DNA of 64,000 nt, taken from positions 1 through 64,000 of the forward strand of contig NZ_BCXI01000003.1 in assembly GCF_001895025.1 (NCBI RefSeq), read 5' to 3'. Source of the DNA: Rhodococcus zopfii NBRC 100606 = JCM 9919. Its GTDB lineage: Bacteria; Actinomycetota; Actinomycetes; Mycobacteriales; Mycobacteriaceae. Numbering within the stretch: the stretch's first letter is position 1; the number at the start of each line of letters is the position of its first letter. Shown here piece by piece: positions 17,719-29,400 of the stretch. Below the pieces are notes generated by a model. That model did not search any database, was not told where the DNA came from, and was given only the letters and a program-made list of their open reading frames with translations. The position numbers and the translations under genes are program-made.

Positions 17719-20700
17719 TCAGTAGACATCGCGGACGTACCGCTTGTCCGACGCGAGCTTGTCGACGTATTCGTCGGCGGCGGCGGCGTCGAGGCGACCG
17801 TGCGTCTGGACGACCTCACGCAGCGTCGCATCCACATCCTTGGCCATCCGGCTCGCGTCGCCGCACACGTAGAAGTGCGCGCCGTCCTGCAGCCACTTCC
17901 ACAACCGGGCACCGTGTTCCCGCATGCGGTCCTGCACGTACACCTTCTGCCGCTGATCGCGGGAAAAGGCCAGATCGAGCTTCGTCAGGAATCCGTCGGA
18001 GTGCATCGCCTCGATCTCGTCGCGGTACAGGTAGTCGGTCTCGGACCGCTGATCGCCGAAGAACAGCCAGTTCGCGCCGGCGTGCCCGAGTTCGCGCCGG
18101 TCGTGCAGGAACGCGCGGAAGGGCGCGATTCCGGTGCCCGGCCCGACCATGATCATCGGGGTGTCCGCGGTGGACGGTGGACGAAAATGCGGGCTGCGCT
18201 GCACGAAGATCGGGATGTCGACACCCTTGCTGTGGTCGGCGAGGAAGCTCGAGCACACGCCCGCGCGTTCGTGTCCCTCGTACGCGTACCTCACCACCGA
18301 GACGGTCAGCTGGACCTCGCGAGGATCGGTCTTCGGGCTCGACGAGATCGAGTACATGCGTGGCTGCAGCCGGGTGAGGACCGGCATCCACTCCTCGATG
18401 GGGGCCTTGAAGGGGAACTCCGAGATCACGTCCATCGCCTGCCTGCCGTACAGCCACCGCTGCAGTTCGATCTTGTTGCCGGGGCGGAGCAGCTTACCCA
18501 ATTCCGCGCTGTCGCTCTGCTTCTGGACGAAACGCAACAGGTCCTTCGTCACGCGGGTGATGTCGAGGAATCGGGTGGCGGCCTCGCGCAACGGAATCGT
18601 CGGCATATCGCCGAGTTCGATCGGCGATTCCGGGTCGAGCGCGGACACCTGCAGCCACTCGTCCACGGTCGCTGGGCCGTTCGTCGGCATCACCCCGAGG
18701 GCGTCGCCGGCCTCGTAGTCGAAGGCTGCGTCGTAGAGTTCGAATCCGAACTGCCGCACGTCCTTCGACGAGCTCGCGCCGCTGAGCGGAACATTGCGGG
18801 TCAGCCGGGTCACGAGCGGGGACTTGCGGGTGAACACGGGTCCGCGTACCGCGTTCGGTGCGACGCCCGGACCCGGCGCGCCGCCCCGGAACATCTCCTC
18901 GACACCGTTGAGCCACGCGAACGCGGCATCCTGGTAGTCGGGTTCGCAGTCGACGCGATCGGCCAGGCGGGTCGCATCGAGTTCGGCGAGCCGCTCGTCG
19001 ATACGGCGCCCGTGACCGCAGAAGTCGTCGTAGGCGGAGTCGCCGAAGGCCAGTACCGCATAACGTGTTCCGGGGAGTTTCGGCGCGTCTTCCCGGCTCA
19101 GCGCCTTCCAGAACGCGCTTCCGTTGTCCGGGGCGTCACCGTCGCCGAACGTGCTGGTGATGACGAGCAGATCCTCGATCCCGGAGAGCGCGGCCACGTC
19201 CAGGTCGTTCATTCCCATGAGCGTCGCAGCCCGCCCGGACGCCCGGAGACGGTCCACGCACAGCTGCGCGAACTCCTCGGCGTTGCCCGTCTGCGAAGCC
19301 CACGCGACGACAATCGGGGGAATCGAATCATCTTGTCGAGAAACAGAATTCGAGTATCCAACCGCGACGGGAGCATGCGAGAACAAGCCCGCGAGCAGCC
19401 CGTCGAGCCACACCCGCTTGGCCGGCGGGAACGGCGCGGACTCCGGCAGCACCGGAACCACCTCGGCGGGTGCGTTGCGCAGGCCGGCGAGCAGACCCGC
19501 CAGATAGACCTGCTCGTTGCCGTCGAAGACCGGCACGGCCTGCTCGTCGATACCGAGTGCGGCAGCGAGACGATCCACCGCCGCCGCCGAGGGCACCTCG
19601 GGCTGGTCCGGTTCGGAAGCCGGCGCGACCTTCGTCAGCGACACCGCGCACACCTTGAATTCGGGTTGCTGCGACGCAGGATCGATCGCATCGTTGGTCA
19701 CCGCGTTGATCGCGAGGCACTCGCCGTAGATGTCGTTCCAGTGGAACGGCGCGAACGCCGTGCCGGGCAGCACCCGATCGGTGACCACGGCCGGCAACAC
19801 GGCCCGCCCACGCCGGGACGCGATCTCCACCCGATCCCCGTCCGTGATCGAATACCGCTGCGCATCAACCGGATTGATCTCGACGAACGGACCCGAGTCG
19901 AGCTTGTTGAGCTTGGCGACCTTCCCGGTCTTCGTCAGGGTGTGCCACTGGTGCTGCACGCGGCCGGTGTTGAGCACGACGGGATGGTCGTCGTCGGGCA
20001 TCTCGGCGGGCAGCATGTGCGGGCGCGGGAAGAACACCGCCCGCCCGTTGTCGGTTCCGAACGCCAGGCGCGGGACCGTGCCGTCCTCCCGGACGAGCAG
20101 CGCGCGACTGGTCCCGTCGTTGAGATAGCGGATCGGGTTGCGGTCGCTGCCGGCGTCCGGCGGGCACGGCCACTGCACCGGCGCGCCGCGCAACCGCTCG
20201 TAGCTGACTCCCCGCAGGTCGTACCCGGTCCGTGGGTTCGAGAACGCCTTGAGTTCCTCGAAGATCTCCTCGGCGCCCGCGTAGGTGAAGGACTCGGCGT
20301 AGCCCATCTCGCACGCGACCCGCGCGATGATCTCCCAGTCCGGCAGCGCCTCGCCGACCGGGTCGACGGCCTGCTGCAGCAGCGTCAGGTTACGTTCGGA
20401 GTTGACCGCGACGTACTCGGACTCGGCCCACAACGTGCCCGGCAGCAGGATGTCGGCGTACGCGTTGGTCTCGGTCTCGAGGAACACGTCCTGCGTGATC
20501 ACCACTTCGGCGTTCTCGAGACCCTCGAGAACGGTTTTCCGGTTCGCAACGCTGGCAACGGGATTGGTGCAGATGATCCAGCACGCCTTGATCTCGCCGG
20601 CCGCCATCTTCTCGAACATCTCCACGGTGCCGCCGCCGACGGTGGTGCTCAGCGTGCCGCGCGGGACCTCCCAGACGTCCTCGACGAACTCCCGATCGGC

Positions 20701-21798
20701 CTCCGCGAGGACGGTGCGCTGCCCCGGCAGGCCCGGCCCCATGTAGCCCATCTCGCGACCGCCCATGGCGTTCGGCTGGCCGGTCAGCGAGAACGGTCCG
20801 CTGCCCGTCCGGCAGATCGCCCCCGTCGCCAGGTGCAGGTTGCAGACGGCGTTGGTGTTCCAGGTGCCGTGGGTGCTCTGGTTCAGGCCCATGGTCCAGC
20901 AACTCATCCAGTCGCCGGCCTCGCCGATCCATCGCGCGGCCGTACGCAGATCCTCCACGGCGATCCCGGTGATCTCCGACACCGTCGCGGGCCGGTAGCC
21001 GGCGAGGAACTCGGTCATCGCATCCCAGCCGTCGGTGAACTCGGCGACGAACTCCTCGTCGACGTGCCCGTTCTCGACGATCAGGTGCAGCAGTCCGTTC
21101 AGCAGTGCAAGGTCGGTCCCCGGGTTGATCTGCAGAAACAGGTTCGCCTTGTCGGCGGTCGCGGTGCGCCGCGGATCGACGACGACGAGCTTCGCACCGG
21201 CCTTGACGCGGTCCATCATGCGCAGGAAGAGGATCGGGTGGCAGTCGGCCATGTTCGCGCCGATCACGAAGAACACGTCGGCGTGATCGAAGTCCTCGTA
21301 CGACCCGGGCGGACCGTCCGATCCGAGGGACTGTTTGTAGCCGGTTCCGGCGCCGGCCATGCACAGCCGCGAGTTCGATTCGATGCGGTTGGTGCCGATG
21401 AAGCCCTTGGCGAGCTTGTTCGCCAGGTACTGCGCCTCGAGGGACATCTGCCCGGACACGTACAGCGACACCGCGTCGGGGCCGTGCGTGTCGACGATGC
21501 TCCTCAGACGCTGTGCGGTCTCGGTGATCGCCGCCGCCACCGGAATCGGCACGGGATCGCCGCCGCGCTCACCGCGGCGGTACGCGGTCTCGAGCCGGCC
21601 GCCGGCGACCAGCATCTCTGCGCTGGTGGCGCCCTTCGTGCACAGCCGACCGAAATTGGCGGGATGGTCCTTGTCGCCGTATGCCTTCACGACACGGCGG
21701 GTGCCGGTCACCGCGTCGGTCTCGACGTCGAGCACCATGCCGCACCCCACGCCGCAGTAGGAGCAGGCAGTCCTCACCGTCGTGATGTCGCCCCGCAT
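17719..21798 (-). CDS. Nitrate reductase fused to a CysJ-like NADPH flavoprotein
   Basis: The 1359-residue fusion has an N-terminal molybdopterin oxidoreductase with a 4Fe-4S motif (Cys12, Cys15, Cys19, Cys53) and a Cys in [10 protein letters not shown] (Cys146) as the probable Mo ligand, as in assimilatory NarB/NasA. The Mo-bis-MGD domains run to about residue 700, including the C-terminal pterin domain ([14 protein letters not shown]). After a linker, a flavodoxin domain begins near 825 ([26 protein letters not shown]), then an FAD domain ([10 protein letters not shown]) and an NADPH domain ([14 protein letters not shown] at about 1216; [14 protein letters not shown] near the end). It could pass electrons from NADPH through FMN/FAD to reduce nitrate. 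The ATG at 21798 follows GAGGGG. The molybdate import genes lie directly downstream on the same strand. Confidence 0.9.
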   Translation of the reverse strand: MRGDITTVRTACSYCGVGCGMVLDVETDAVTGTRRVVKAYGDKDHPANFGRLCTKGATSAEMLVAGGRLETAYRRGERGGDPVPIPVAAAITETAQRLRSIVDTHGPDAVSLYVSGQMSLEAQYLANKLAKGFIGTNRIESNSRLCMAGAGTGYKQSLGSDGPPGSYEDFDHADVFFVIGANMADCHPILFLRMMDRVKAGAKLVVVDPRRTATADKANLFLQINPGTDLALLNGLLHLIVENGHVDEEFVAEFTDGWDAMTEFLAGYRPATVSEITGIAVEDLRTAARWIGEAGDWMSCWTMGLNQSTHGTWNTNAVCNLHLATGAICRTGSGPFSLTGQPNAMGGREMGYMGPGLPGQRTVLAEADREFVEDVWEVPRGTLSTTVGGGTVEMFEKMAAGEIKACWIICTNPVASVANRKTVLEGLENAEVVITQDVFLETETNAYADILLPGTLWAESEYVAVNSERNLTLLQQAVDPVGEALPDWEIIARVACEMGYAESFTYAGAEEIFEELKAFSNPRTGYDLRGVSYERLRGAPVQWPCPPDAGSDRNPIRYLNDGTSRALLVREDGTVPRLAFGTDNGRAVFFPRPHMLPAEMPDDDHPVVLNTGRVQHQWHTLTKTGKVAKLNKLDSGPFVEINPVDAQRYSITDGDRVEIASRRGRAVLPAVVTDRVLPGTAFAPFHWNDIYGECLAINAVTNDAIDPASQQPEFKVCAVSLTKVAPASEPDQPEVPSAAAVDRLAAALGIDEQAVPVFDGNEQVYLAGLLAGLRNAPAEVVPVLPESAPFPPAKRVWLDGLLAGLFSHAPVAVGYSNSVSRQDDSIPPIVVAWASQTGNAEEFAQLCVDRLRASGRAATLMGMNDLDVAALSGIEDLLVITSTFGDGDAPDNGSAFWKALSREDAPKLPGTRYAVLAFGDSAYDDFCGHGRRIDERLAELDATRLADRVDCEPDYQDAAFAWLNGVEEMFRGGAPGPGVAPNAVRGPVFTRKSPLVTRLTRNVPLSGASSSKDVRQFGFELYDAAFDYEAGDALGVMPTNGPATVDEWLQVSALDPESPIELGDMPTIPLREAATRFLDITRVTKDLLRFVQKQSDSAELGKLLRPGNKIELQRWLYGRQAMDVISEFPFKAPIEEWMPVLTRLQPRMYSISSSPKTDPREVQLTVSVVRYAYEGHERAGVCSSFLADHSKGVDIPIFVQRSPHFRPPSTADTPMIMVGPGTGIAPFRAFLHDRRELGHAGANWLFFGDQRSETDYLYRDEIEAMHSDGFLTKLDLAFSRDQRQKVYVQDRMREHGARLWKWLQDGAHFYVCGDASRMAKDVDATLREVVQTHGRLDAAAADEYVDKLASDKRYVRDVY

Positions 21799-21970
21799 TG
21801 CACCGCCCCTCGTCCGAACCGGCCGTCCGATTCCGGCCGTGTTCCATGCTGCGGACGCGGTGTTGCAGGAGCATTAACAGCGGTGAGTCCCCCGTGACAT
21901 CTGGCTCACGAAAACCTGGGGGATCGGGTGAGGGGGACGAAACAGTCCCGAAGTGTCGCGATTGCCCGGC

Positions 21971-23425
21971 TCAGCCAGCGGTCTGCTCGGACCACCATCG
22001 GCGCAGCTCGGCCTCGGCCTCGTCCCGTTCGAGCGGGCCGCGGTCCAGACGCAGTTCCTTGAGGAAGTTCCAGGCCTTACCGACCTGCGGTCCGGCCGAG
22101 ATCCCCAGGATCTCCATGATCGCGTTCCCGTCGAGGTCGGGGCGGACCTTGGCCATGTCCTCCTTCTCCGCCAGCGCGACGATCCGCTTCTCGAGGTCGT
22201 CGTAGGTCGCCTGCAACGCGGCCGCGCGGCGCTTGTTGCGGGTGGTGCAGTCGGCGCGGACCAGTTTGTGCAGCCGCGGCAGCAGATGCCCGGCGTCGTG
22301 CACGTACCGGCGCACCGCCGAGTCCGTCCACTGTCCCTTGCCGTAACCGTGGAACCGCAGGTGCAGGTACACGAGCTGTCCGACGTCCTCGACCATCTGC
22401 TTCGAGTACTTCAGTGCCTTCATGCGTTTGCGCACGAGTTTCGCGCCGACCACCTCGTGATGGTGGAAACTGACTCCACCGCCCGCTTCGTTGCGTTTGG
22501 TCCCGGGCTTCCCGATGTCGTGGAGCAGCGCCGCCCAGCGCAGCACCGGGTCGGGGTCACCGTCCTCGAGGCCGATGGCCTGCTGCAGCACGGTCAGCGA
22601 ATGCCAGTAGACATCCTTGTGCTGGTGGTGTTCGTCGATCTCGAGTTTCAACGCGGGGATCTCCGGCAGCACCCGCTCCGCGAGTCCCGTCTCGACCATG
22701 CACTCGATGCCGTCGACGGGGTGATCGCCGAGGATCAACTTGTCGAGTTCGGCCTGCACCCGCTCGGGGCTGATGCGCAGGATCTCGTCGGCCATCTGCT
22801 CGATCGCCGTGTGCACCCGCTCGGTGAGGGTGAAGCCGAGCTGCGAGACGAACCGGGCCGCGCGCAGCATCCGCAGCGGATCGTCGTGGAACGAGTCCTG
22901 CGGCAACGCGGGGGTGTCCAGGACCCCGGCGAGCAGCGCATCCATTCCGCCGAGCGGGTCGACGAACTCTCCGACGCCGCCGGGTCCGATCCGCACCGCC
23001 ATCGCGTTGACGGTGAAATCACGGCGGACGAGGTCGTCCTCGAGCCGGGTGCCGTATTCGACGATGGGATGCCGGGTGACGCGGTCGTACGCGTCGGTCC
23101 GGAACGTGGTGATCTCGATCTGCTCGACACCCTTGACGGCACTGACCGTCCCGAAATCGATGCCGGTATCCCACTGGTGGTCGACGAAGCCGTGGAGCAG
23201 CTCCTGCACCCGGGTGGGTTGCGCGTCGGTAGTGAAGTCGAGGTCGGTACCGAGGCGGCCGAGCAGGGCGTCGCGGACGCTGCCGCCCACCAGGTACAGC
23301 TCGTGACCGGCAGCGGCGAAACGCTCACCGAGCGGTGCCAGCACGTCCGACAGGGCACGCAGCGTGACCTCGGCGCCGGCGAGCAACCGGGTGCGCCGAT
23401 CGGCATCTGCGGAGGGAGAGTTCAC
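21971..23425 (-). CDS. pcnA: CCA-adding tRNA nucleotidyltransferase
   Basis: The 484-residue protein adds or repairs the tRNA 3' CCA end. The nucleotidyltransferase core shows [24 protein letters not shown], with the catalytic acidic pair in DLD, and [12 protein letters not shown]. An HD-type segment ([11 protein letters not shown]) follows in the C-terminal half, typical of the actinobacterial form. I chose the GTG at 23425 because TAAGGT lies 9 bases upstream, matching leaderless genes. An ATG further upstream (23476) would lie beyond that -10 and close to the divergent mutT4 promoter. It is divergent from mutT4, the conserved actinobacterial arrangement. Confidence 0.93.
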   Translation of the reverse strand: MNSPSADADRRTRLLAGAEVTLRALSDVLAPLGERFAAAGHELYLVGGSVRDALLGRLGTDLDFTTDAQPTRVQELLHGFVDHQWDTGIDFGTVSAVKGVEQIEITTFRTDAYDRVTRHPIVEYGTRLEDDLVRRDFTVNAMAVRIGPGGVGEFVDPLGGMDALLAGVLDTPALPQDSFHDDPLRMLRAARFVSQLGFTLTERVHTAIEQMADEILRISPERVQAELDKLILGDHPVDGIECMVETGLAERVLPEIPALKLEIDEHHQHKDVYWHSLTVLQQAIGLEDGDPDPVLRWAALLHDIGKPGTKRNEAGGGVSFHHHEVVGAKLVRKRMKALKYSKQMVEDVGQLVYLHLRFHGYGKGQWTDSAVRRYVHDAGHLLPRLHKLVRADCTTRNKRRAAALQATYDDLEKRIVALAEKEDMAKVRPDLDGNAIMEILGISAGPQVGKAWNFLKELRLDRGPLERDEAEAELRRWWSEQTAG

Positions 23426-23500
23426 GTCTTCGAACCTTACCGAGGCGGGCAAACGCGTGGTTCGGCCGGCAGCCACGTCACGCCAACTACTATCGACAAG
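23426..23500. promoter_or_regulatory. Divergent leaderless promoters of pcnA and mutT4
   Basis: Only 75 bp separate two GTG starts pointing away from each other. TACTAT (23488-23493) lies 7 bases before the mutT4 GTG. TAAGGT on the minus strand (23440-23435) precedes the pcnA GTG by 9 bases. Neither start has a Shine-Dalgarno match, so both messages are probably leaderless. Confidence 0.55.
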
Positions 23501-24094
23501 GTGTCGCCCGCCGAACGTGCCAACCGCAACCGCCGCAGCTCGCGGCGGCGTGGCGGCAGCGGCGGATCACCCGTCCGTTCCCCGGCGAATCCCGCCAAAC
23601 CCCAGTTGAGGACGGTGCGGGAGACGTCGGCCGGGGGACTGGTCGTCGACGGGCTCGGTGGTCCCCCCGACCAATTGTGTGCTGCGCTGATCGGACGTAC
23701 CGACCGGCGCGGCCGGCTGTTGTGGTCGCTGCCGAAGGGGCACATCGAGAAGGGCGAGACGGCCGAGGAAACGGCCATGCGCGAAGTCCACGAGGAGACA
23801 GGTATCCGCGGCAAGGTCCTCGCCGAGCTCGGCAGCATCGACTACTGGTTCGTCACCGAAGGCCGTCGCGTGCACAAGACCGTCCATCACTATCTGCTCC
23901 GCTATCTCGGTGGCGAATTGTCCGACGCCGACATCGAGGTCACCGAGGTCGCGTGGGTGCCCCTGACAGAGCTGCGCTCGCGGCTCGCCTACGCCGACGA
24001 ACGCAAACTCGCGGACGTCGCGGATCAACTGATCGCCGAGATGACTGCCGCGTGGCGGCTCGGCACCGGCGGACCGGAGGCCCGTCTCGGATGA
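23501..24094 (+). CDS. mutT4: Nudix hydrolase (MutT4-like)
   Basis: The 197-residue Nudix protein has the box [23 protein letters not shown], fitting GX5EX7REUXEEXGU. It begins with a basic, Ser/Arg-rich tail (residues 1-45) as in mycobacterial MutT4 (Rv3908). The family cleaves nucleoside diphosphates linked to other groups; MutT4 in mycobacteria has been discussed as a mutation-avoidance or dinucleotide hydrolase, and the true substrate is uncertain. The GTG at 23501 is probably leaderless. Its stop overlaps the next gene by 4 bases (ATGA). Confidence 0.88.
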   Translation: MSPAERANRNRRSSRRRGGSGGSPVRSPANPAKPQLRTVRETSAGGLVVDGLGGPPDQLCAALIGRTDRRGRLLWSLPKGHIEKGETAEETAMREVHEETGIRGKVLAELGSIDYWFVTEGRRVHKTVHHYLLRYLGGELSDADIEVTEVAWVPLTELRSRLAYADERKLADVADQLIAEMTAAWRLGTGGPEARLG

Positions 24095-26451
24095 CGCTGT
24101 TGATGCACCGGACCGGTGCTGCGGTCCTTGTCGTGCTCGCACTCGTGTTCGCGACGATCGGCGGCACCGTCGTCCTCACGACGATCGGCGGCGCCGCCGC
24201 ACACGCGGACACCGACTCGTCGCGGTTCCTGGAACTGCACATCGACGACGTCACCCCGTCGATCGTGACCGACGGCAGCGAACCGGTGGTGGCGGTGTCG
24301 GGGACCGTGCGCAACATCGGCGACCGGGACGTCTCGGACGTCAGCGTGCGGTTACAGCGCGCACCGATGGTCACGGACACCACCGAACTGCGCACCACCC
24401 TGACGCTCGACCAGGGCGGTTACGACACGGTCGGCGAATTCGAATCGATGGTCGACCTGCTCGAACAGGGCGACGAAGAGCACTTCTCCCTCGAGATGCC
24501 GTTGCGTTCGGCGACCGGGCTTTCGCTCGGCATCGACACGCCCGGCGTGTATCCGCTGCTGGTCAACATCAACGGCACCCCCGAGTACGGCGGGGAGGCG
24601 CGCCTCGACGACGCCCGGTTCCTGCTCCCGGTTCTCGCGGTACCCGGTGACGGCAAGGATCTGCCCCCGGTGGCACCGCCGCAGGGGGGTCCGGCGGCCG
24701 TGACGATGTTGTGGCCCCTGGCCGACGAACCCCGGCTCGCAGCGGGCGTGGCCGGATCCGTGAACGAACCGGTGCGGCTCGTCGACGACAAACTGGCCAC
24801 CTCCCTCGCGCCGGGCGGTCGCCTCGACGGTCTGCTCGCGGCCGTGGAATCCGTCGCCGGCGACGAGAACCCGGGCCGGCTCGCCGGGGCCCTGTGCCTG
24901 GCGATCGATCCCGACCTGCTGGTGACCGTGGCGAACATGACACGCGACTATCTCGTCGTCGACGATCCGGCCGATCCGCTGGGCGATGCGAGTGAGGGCG
25001 AGGGCACGGAGGCGGCGGTGGCCTGGCTGGGCCGGTTGCGCACCGTCGCGTCGTCGATGTGCACAGTCGCGGTGCCGTTCGCCCAGGTCGATCCGGTCGC
25101 GCTGGCCGATGTGGCCGAATCGTCGCCTGCCGGTGCGTCGCTGACCGCGGCGGCCCTCACCGCACCCGCGGACCTCGTCGACAACATCCTCGGCGTCACA
25201 TCGATGCGCGACGTCGTGTGGCCGGATTCCGGCGTCCTCACCGAGAAGGCCGGCCTGCTGCTCGCCCAGGACGGCCCGGTGACCACCCTCCTCGCCGACA
25301 GCGCCGTCGACACCTCCACCACCGCACCGTCCGCGACCCGCGTCTCGGGTGTCGACGGACTCACCGCCGCACTGTTCGACAGTTCGGCCGCAGCGGCGCT
25401 CGCCGCCGTGGGACACAACCCGTCGACACCGTCGTTCGTGCCCGAGTCCGCACGGTACGAACTCGGCGAGGACTCGGCGACCGCGCGCTTGCAGGATGCG
25501 CTGGGTGCTCTCGCATGGCCGGCGCTGGGCGGGTCGGCCACGTACGGGTCCGAGGAGGCCGGCGGCACGGCGAACAGTTCCGTGCTGTTCGCGCCGGCGC
25601 AGACGTGGGCGCCGAGCGAGGACGAGGCCACCGACATGCTGTCGCTGCTCGAGACCCTCATCCGGGCAGGACTCGCGGTGCCGCGCCCGTTCGAGCAGGT
25701 CGTCGGCTCCGCGGCGGCAACCGCGAACGCCCCGGACACCGTGCTGCTGTCGTACCCGGAGCAGGCGATCGTCGACGGCGCATCGGACGTCGTGGTGGGG
25801 CACGCCGCGGAACAGGCTCCGCGCCTGGACGCGTTGCAGCTCGCGCTCGTCGAGGACCCGCAGGCGCAGCTCACACCGCAGCGGTTCCTGGCGCCGCTGC
25901 GGGAGGACCTGCTGCGATCGATGAGCCTGGCCGGTCGCCGCGGACCCGATCCGGGAGCCGCCGAGCACGCCGCCTACACCCGGTCGACCGCCGTGAACGA
26001 CGCCGTGGACCGGATGTTCGAGGGCGTGACGGTCCTCTCACCGGGCGGTGTCTACACGCTGACGTCGGAGCAGAGTCCCCTAGTCTTGGTCGCGCGCAAC
26101 GATCTGCCCGTGGGCATCACCGTGCGGTTGCACGTGGACGCGCCCCCGGAGATGGAGATCACCGACATCGGGCCGACCCAGCTGCCGCCGCGCGGGAGCC
26201 GCACACTGACGGTGCCCACCCAGATCAGCGACTCGCGGAAGCTCGGTGTCGAGTTCGCTCTCACCACCGAGTCCGGTTTGTCTCTCGGCACGCCGACGAG
26301 TGTGACGGTACGTTCCAACGCGTACGGCCAGATCCTCGCCATCGTCACCGGCTGTGCGGGGGCGCTCCTGTTGTTCCTGGCAGGCCGGCGACTCCTGCAC
26401 CGGTTCCGCGGTGAACCGGATCCAGCCGACGAAGGGTACGAAAAACCATGA
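24091..26451 (+). CDS. Exported DUF6049 membrane-anchored protein
   Basis: The 786-residue protein has an N-terminal signal or anchor (about residues 10-35, ending GGAAAHA), a long extracytoplasmic region, and a single C-terminal transmembrane helix ([19 protein letters not shown]) with a short charged cytoplasmic tail. It corresponds by position and layout to Rv3909 of M. tuberculosis (DUF6049), which is unassigned in function. Its start overlaps mutT4 and its end overlaps murJ by 4 bases, suggesting co-translation with the lipid II flippase and a role in envelope assembly. Confidence 0.8.
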   Translation: MTLLMHRTGAAVLVVLALVFATIGGTVVLTTIGGAAAHADTDSSRFLELHIDDVTPSIVTDGSEPVVAVSGTVRNIGDRDVSDVSVRLQRAPMVTDTTELRTTLTLDQGGYDTVGEFESMVDLLEQGDEEHFSLEMPLRSATGLSLGIDTPGVYPLLVNINGTPEYGGEARLDDARFLLPVLAVPGDGKDLPPVAPPQGGPAAVTMLWPLADEPRLAAGVAGSVNEPVRLVDDKLATSLAPGGRLDGLLAAVESVAGDENPGRLAGALCLAIDPDLLVTVANMTRDYLVVDDPADPLGDASEGEGTEAAVAWLGRLRTVASSMCTVAVPFAQVDPVALADVAESSPAGASLTAAALTAPADLVDNILGVTSMRDVVWPDSGVLTEKAGLLLAQDGPVTTLLADSAVDTSTTAPSATRVSGVDGLTAALFDSSAAAALAAVGHNPSTPSFVPESARYELGEDSATARLQDALGALAWPALGGSATYGSEEAGGTANSSVLFAPAQTWAPSEDEATDMLSLLETLIRAGLAVPRPFEQVVGSAAATANAPDTVLLSYPEQAIVDGASDVVVGHAAEQAPRLDALQLALVEDPQAQLTPQRFLAPLREDLLRSMSLAGRRGPDPGAAEHAAYTRSTAVNDAVDRMFEGVTVLSPGGVYTLTSEQSPLVLVARNDLPVGITVRLHVDAPPEMEITDIGPTQLPPRGSRTLTVPTQISDSRKLGVEFALTTESGLSLGTPTSVTVRSNAYGQILAIVTGCAGALLLFLAGRRLLHRFRGEPDPADEGYEKP

Positions 26452-29400
26452 CCGGGAACCCGACCCGCGACGGTCGCGCGGCGCCCACGCCCGGCGGTGC
26501 GCCGGCAGGCGGTGCGGACACCGGCGCCACCCCCGGCTCCCGGAAGCCCTCGGGCCTGCTCGCCGCGTCCGGTTCCATCGCGATCGCCACCCTGGTCAGC
26601 CGCATCACCGGATTCTTCAAGCAGGTACTGCTGCTGACGTTGCTCGGTGCGGGGGTCGCGAGTTCGTTCACGGTCGCGAACCAGATCCCGAACATGATCT
26701 CCGAGCTGGTGCTGGGCGCCGTGCTCACCTCGATCGTCGTTCCCGTGCTGGTCCGCGCGGAACGGGAGGACCCGGACGCCGGTGCGGCCTTCGTCCGCCG
26801 CCTGTTCACCCTGTCGCTGACGGTCCTCGCCATCGCCGCGTTGCTCGCGACCGCCGCGGCACCGTTCCTGGTGACCCGGTTCTTCCTGGACGACTCCGGC
26901 AAGGTCTCGACGTCGCTGACGACGGCACTGACGTTCCTGCTGCTGCCGGCGATCCTCTTCTACGGTCTGTCCGCGCTGCTCACCGCGATCCTCAACACGC
27001 GACAGGTGTTCAAACCGGGTGCGTGGGCGCCGGTGCTCAACAATCTCGTCGTGCTCGCGGTCCTGATCCTGTACTTCCTGCTGCCCGGTGAGATCACCCT
27101 CGATCCGGTGCGGATGAGCGATCCGAAGCTGCTGCTGCTCGGCGTCGGCGTCACGCTCGGTGTCGTCACCCAGGCCCTGTCGCTGGTTCCCGCGCTGCGG
27201 CGCGAGAAGATCAGCCTGAAGCCGCTCTGGGGTTTGGACGACCGCCTCCGTCAATTCGGCGGCATGGCCGCCGCGATCGTGCTGTACGTGCTGATCAGCC
27301 AGGCGGGCACGGTGTTCGCCACGCACATCTCGTCCGGCGCCGACGAGGCGGGCCCGGCGATCTACAACAACGCGTGGGCCCTGTTGCAGCTGCCGTACGG
27401 CGTGCTCGGCGTGACGGTGCTGACCGCGATCATGCCGCGGTTGAGCCGCAACGCCGCCGACGACGACACCCCGGCCGTCGTCGACGATCTGTCCGTCGCG
27501 ACGCGTCTGACGATGATCGCGCTGATCCCGATCGTCACGTTCTTCACCATTGCCGGTCCGCAGATCGGCACCGCCCTGTACGGGTACGGCAGCTTCGGTT
27601 CCGGGAACGCCGACCTGCTCGGGCAGGCGGTGAGCTGGTCGGCCTTCACGTTGATCCCGTACGCGCTGGTCCTGATCCACCTGCGGGTGTTCTACGCGCG
27701 GCAACAGGCGTGGACGCCGACGTGGATCATCCTCGGCATCACCGCCGTCAAGATCAGCCTGTCCGCCCTCGCACCGGTCCTGGCGAGCAACGACCAACAC
27801 GTCGTGCTGTTGCTCGGCGTCGCCACCGGCATCGCGTTCACGGTCGGCGCGTGCATCGGCGGCTTCCTGCTGCATCGCACGCTCGGCGACCTCGAGATGG
27901 CGAACGTCGGGCGCACCGTGTGGAACGTGGTGATCGCGTCCGCCGCGGCCGCCGCGTCGATCCTGCTTGCGGACCGGTTGCTGCAGCTCGACGTGTTGAG
28001 CGAACGCTTCGGCGGTGTCGGATCGATCGTCCGCGTCGGCATCACCGGTGTGCTGATGATCCTCGTCGCGCTGACGGTGATGTGGGTTCTCAAGGTCCCC
28101 GAGATCCTCGCGATCGTGGCCGCGGTGCGCCGCAAGGTCGACGCGCTGCGCGGTCGCGGTGCGCCCGAGGCTCCCGATGGCACCGACGCGGACACGACCC
28201 GGGCGCTGCCGCCGCATCCCCCGGCAGCGGGCCGCCGGTACTACCCCGAGAGCGACGCCGAGAAGACCGTCGTGCTGCCGCGCCTCGACTACCTCTCGTA
28301 CGGGGGCTCTCCGTACGACGCGATCACAGAAGTCATCCCAGTCATCCGGGATCGACCCGGGGAACTCGATGCTCAGCAGCACCTCCCGTACCCTGGTGAC
28401 CGGCAGGTTCGGCCCTCGCGATACGGGTCGCAGCAGTTCACGAGGCCGGGCGATGCCCGTTTCCGCGCACAAGGTGGACGAGTCGAAGAAGAAGGAGTCA
28501 GGGTGAGCGACGACCACGCTGCCGGCAAGTCCACGATCGATGCCGCCGCACGCACGGACGCGAACGCGCCGTCCGGACCCGCGGACAAGTCCGCCGCGGC
28601 GAAGAACGAGCAGGCGACGCCGCCTGCCGGTGCACCGAAACCGGGCTCGGGTGCCGCACCGGCCGACGCCGGGCCCCGGGGGACGATGGGTCCCGCACCG
28701 AAGAGCACCGCACGTCCGAAACGCGATCCCAACTACGACACCGGTGTCATCCCGATCGGATCGCCGCAGCTTCCGCCGCTGCGAGTCTCCGGTTCGACAC
28801 CGCGGCCTCAGATGCGTGGGCCCGAGCTCATTGCGGGTGCCTCCGTCGCCGGTGGCCGCTACCGGCTGCTCGCCCCGCACGGCGGCGCCCGTGGGCTGCG
28901 TTTCTGGCAGGCCCAGGACGTCAAGCTCGATCGTGAAGTGGCGTTGACGTTCGTCGACGCCGACCAGCAGTCCGCGAACGTCACCGGTCCCGACGGACCG
29001 CAGGCCATCCTGTCGCGCACGCTGCGCCTCGGCCGCATCAGTTCGCCGGGCCTGGCCCGCGTGCTCGACGTGGTTCGCGGCAGCTCCGGCGGCATCGTGG
29101 TGTCCGAATGGACGCCGGGCCGCTCGCTGCGGGAGATGTCCGGAACCGAACCCTCCCCGATCGGCGCGGCCCGTGCCGTGCGGGCGCTCGCCGGGGCCGC
29201 TGAGGCAGCTCACCGTGCCGGCAGCGCGCTGTCGATCGACCATCCCGACCGCATCCGCATCAGCGTCGCCGGCGACGCGGTCCTCGCATTCCCCGCCACG
29301 TTCGCCGACTCCGACGCGATGTCCGACGTGCGCGGCCTCGGCGCGAGCCTGTACGGCCTGATCACCGCGAGGTGGCCGCTGCCCGACGCCACGGCACCGG

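Noticed and set aside
17710-21897. A 1395-codon open frame antisense to the nitrate reductase fusion
   Set aside because: It mirrors codon-position GC bias of the true gene; it has no domain signature, is rich in Arg/His/Val typical of antisense translation, and the opposite strand has unmistakable motifs.
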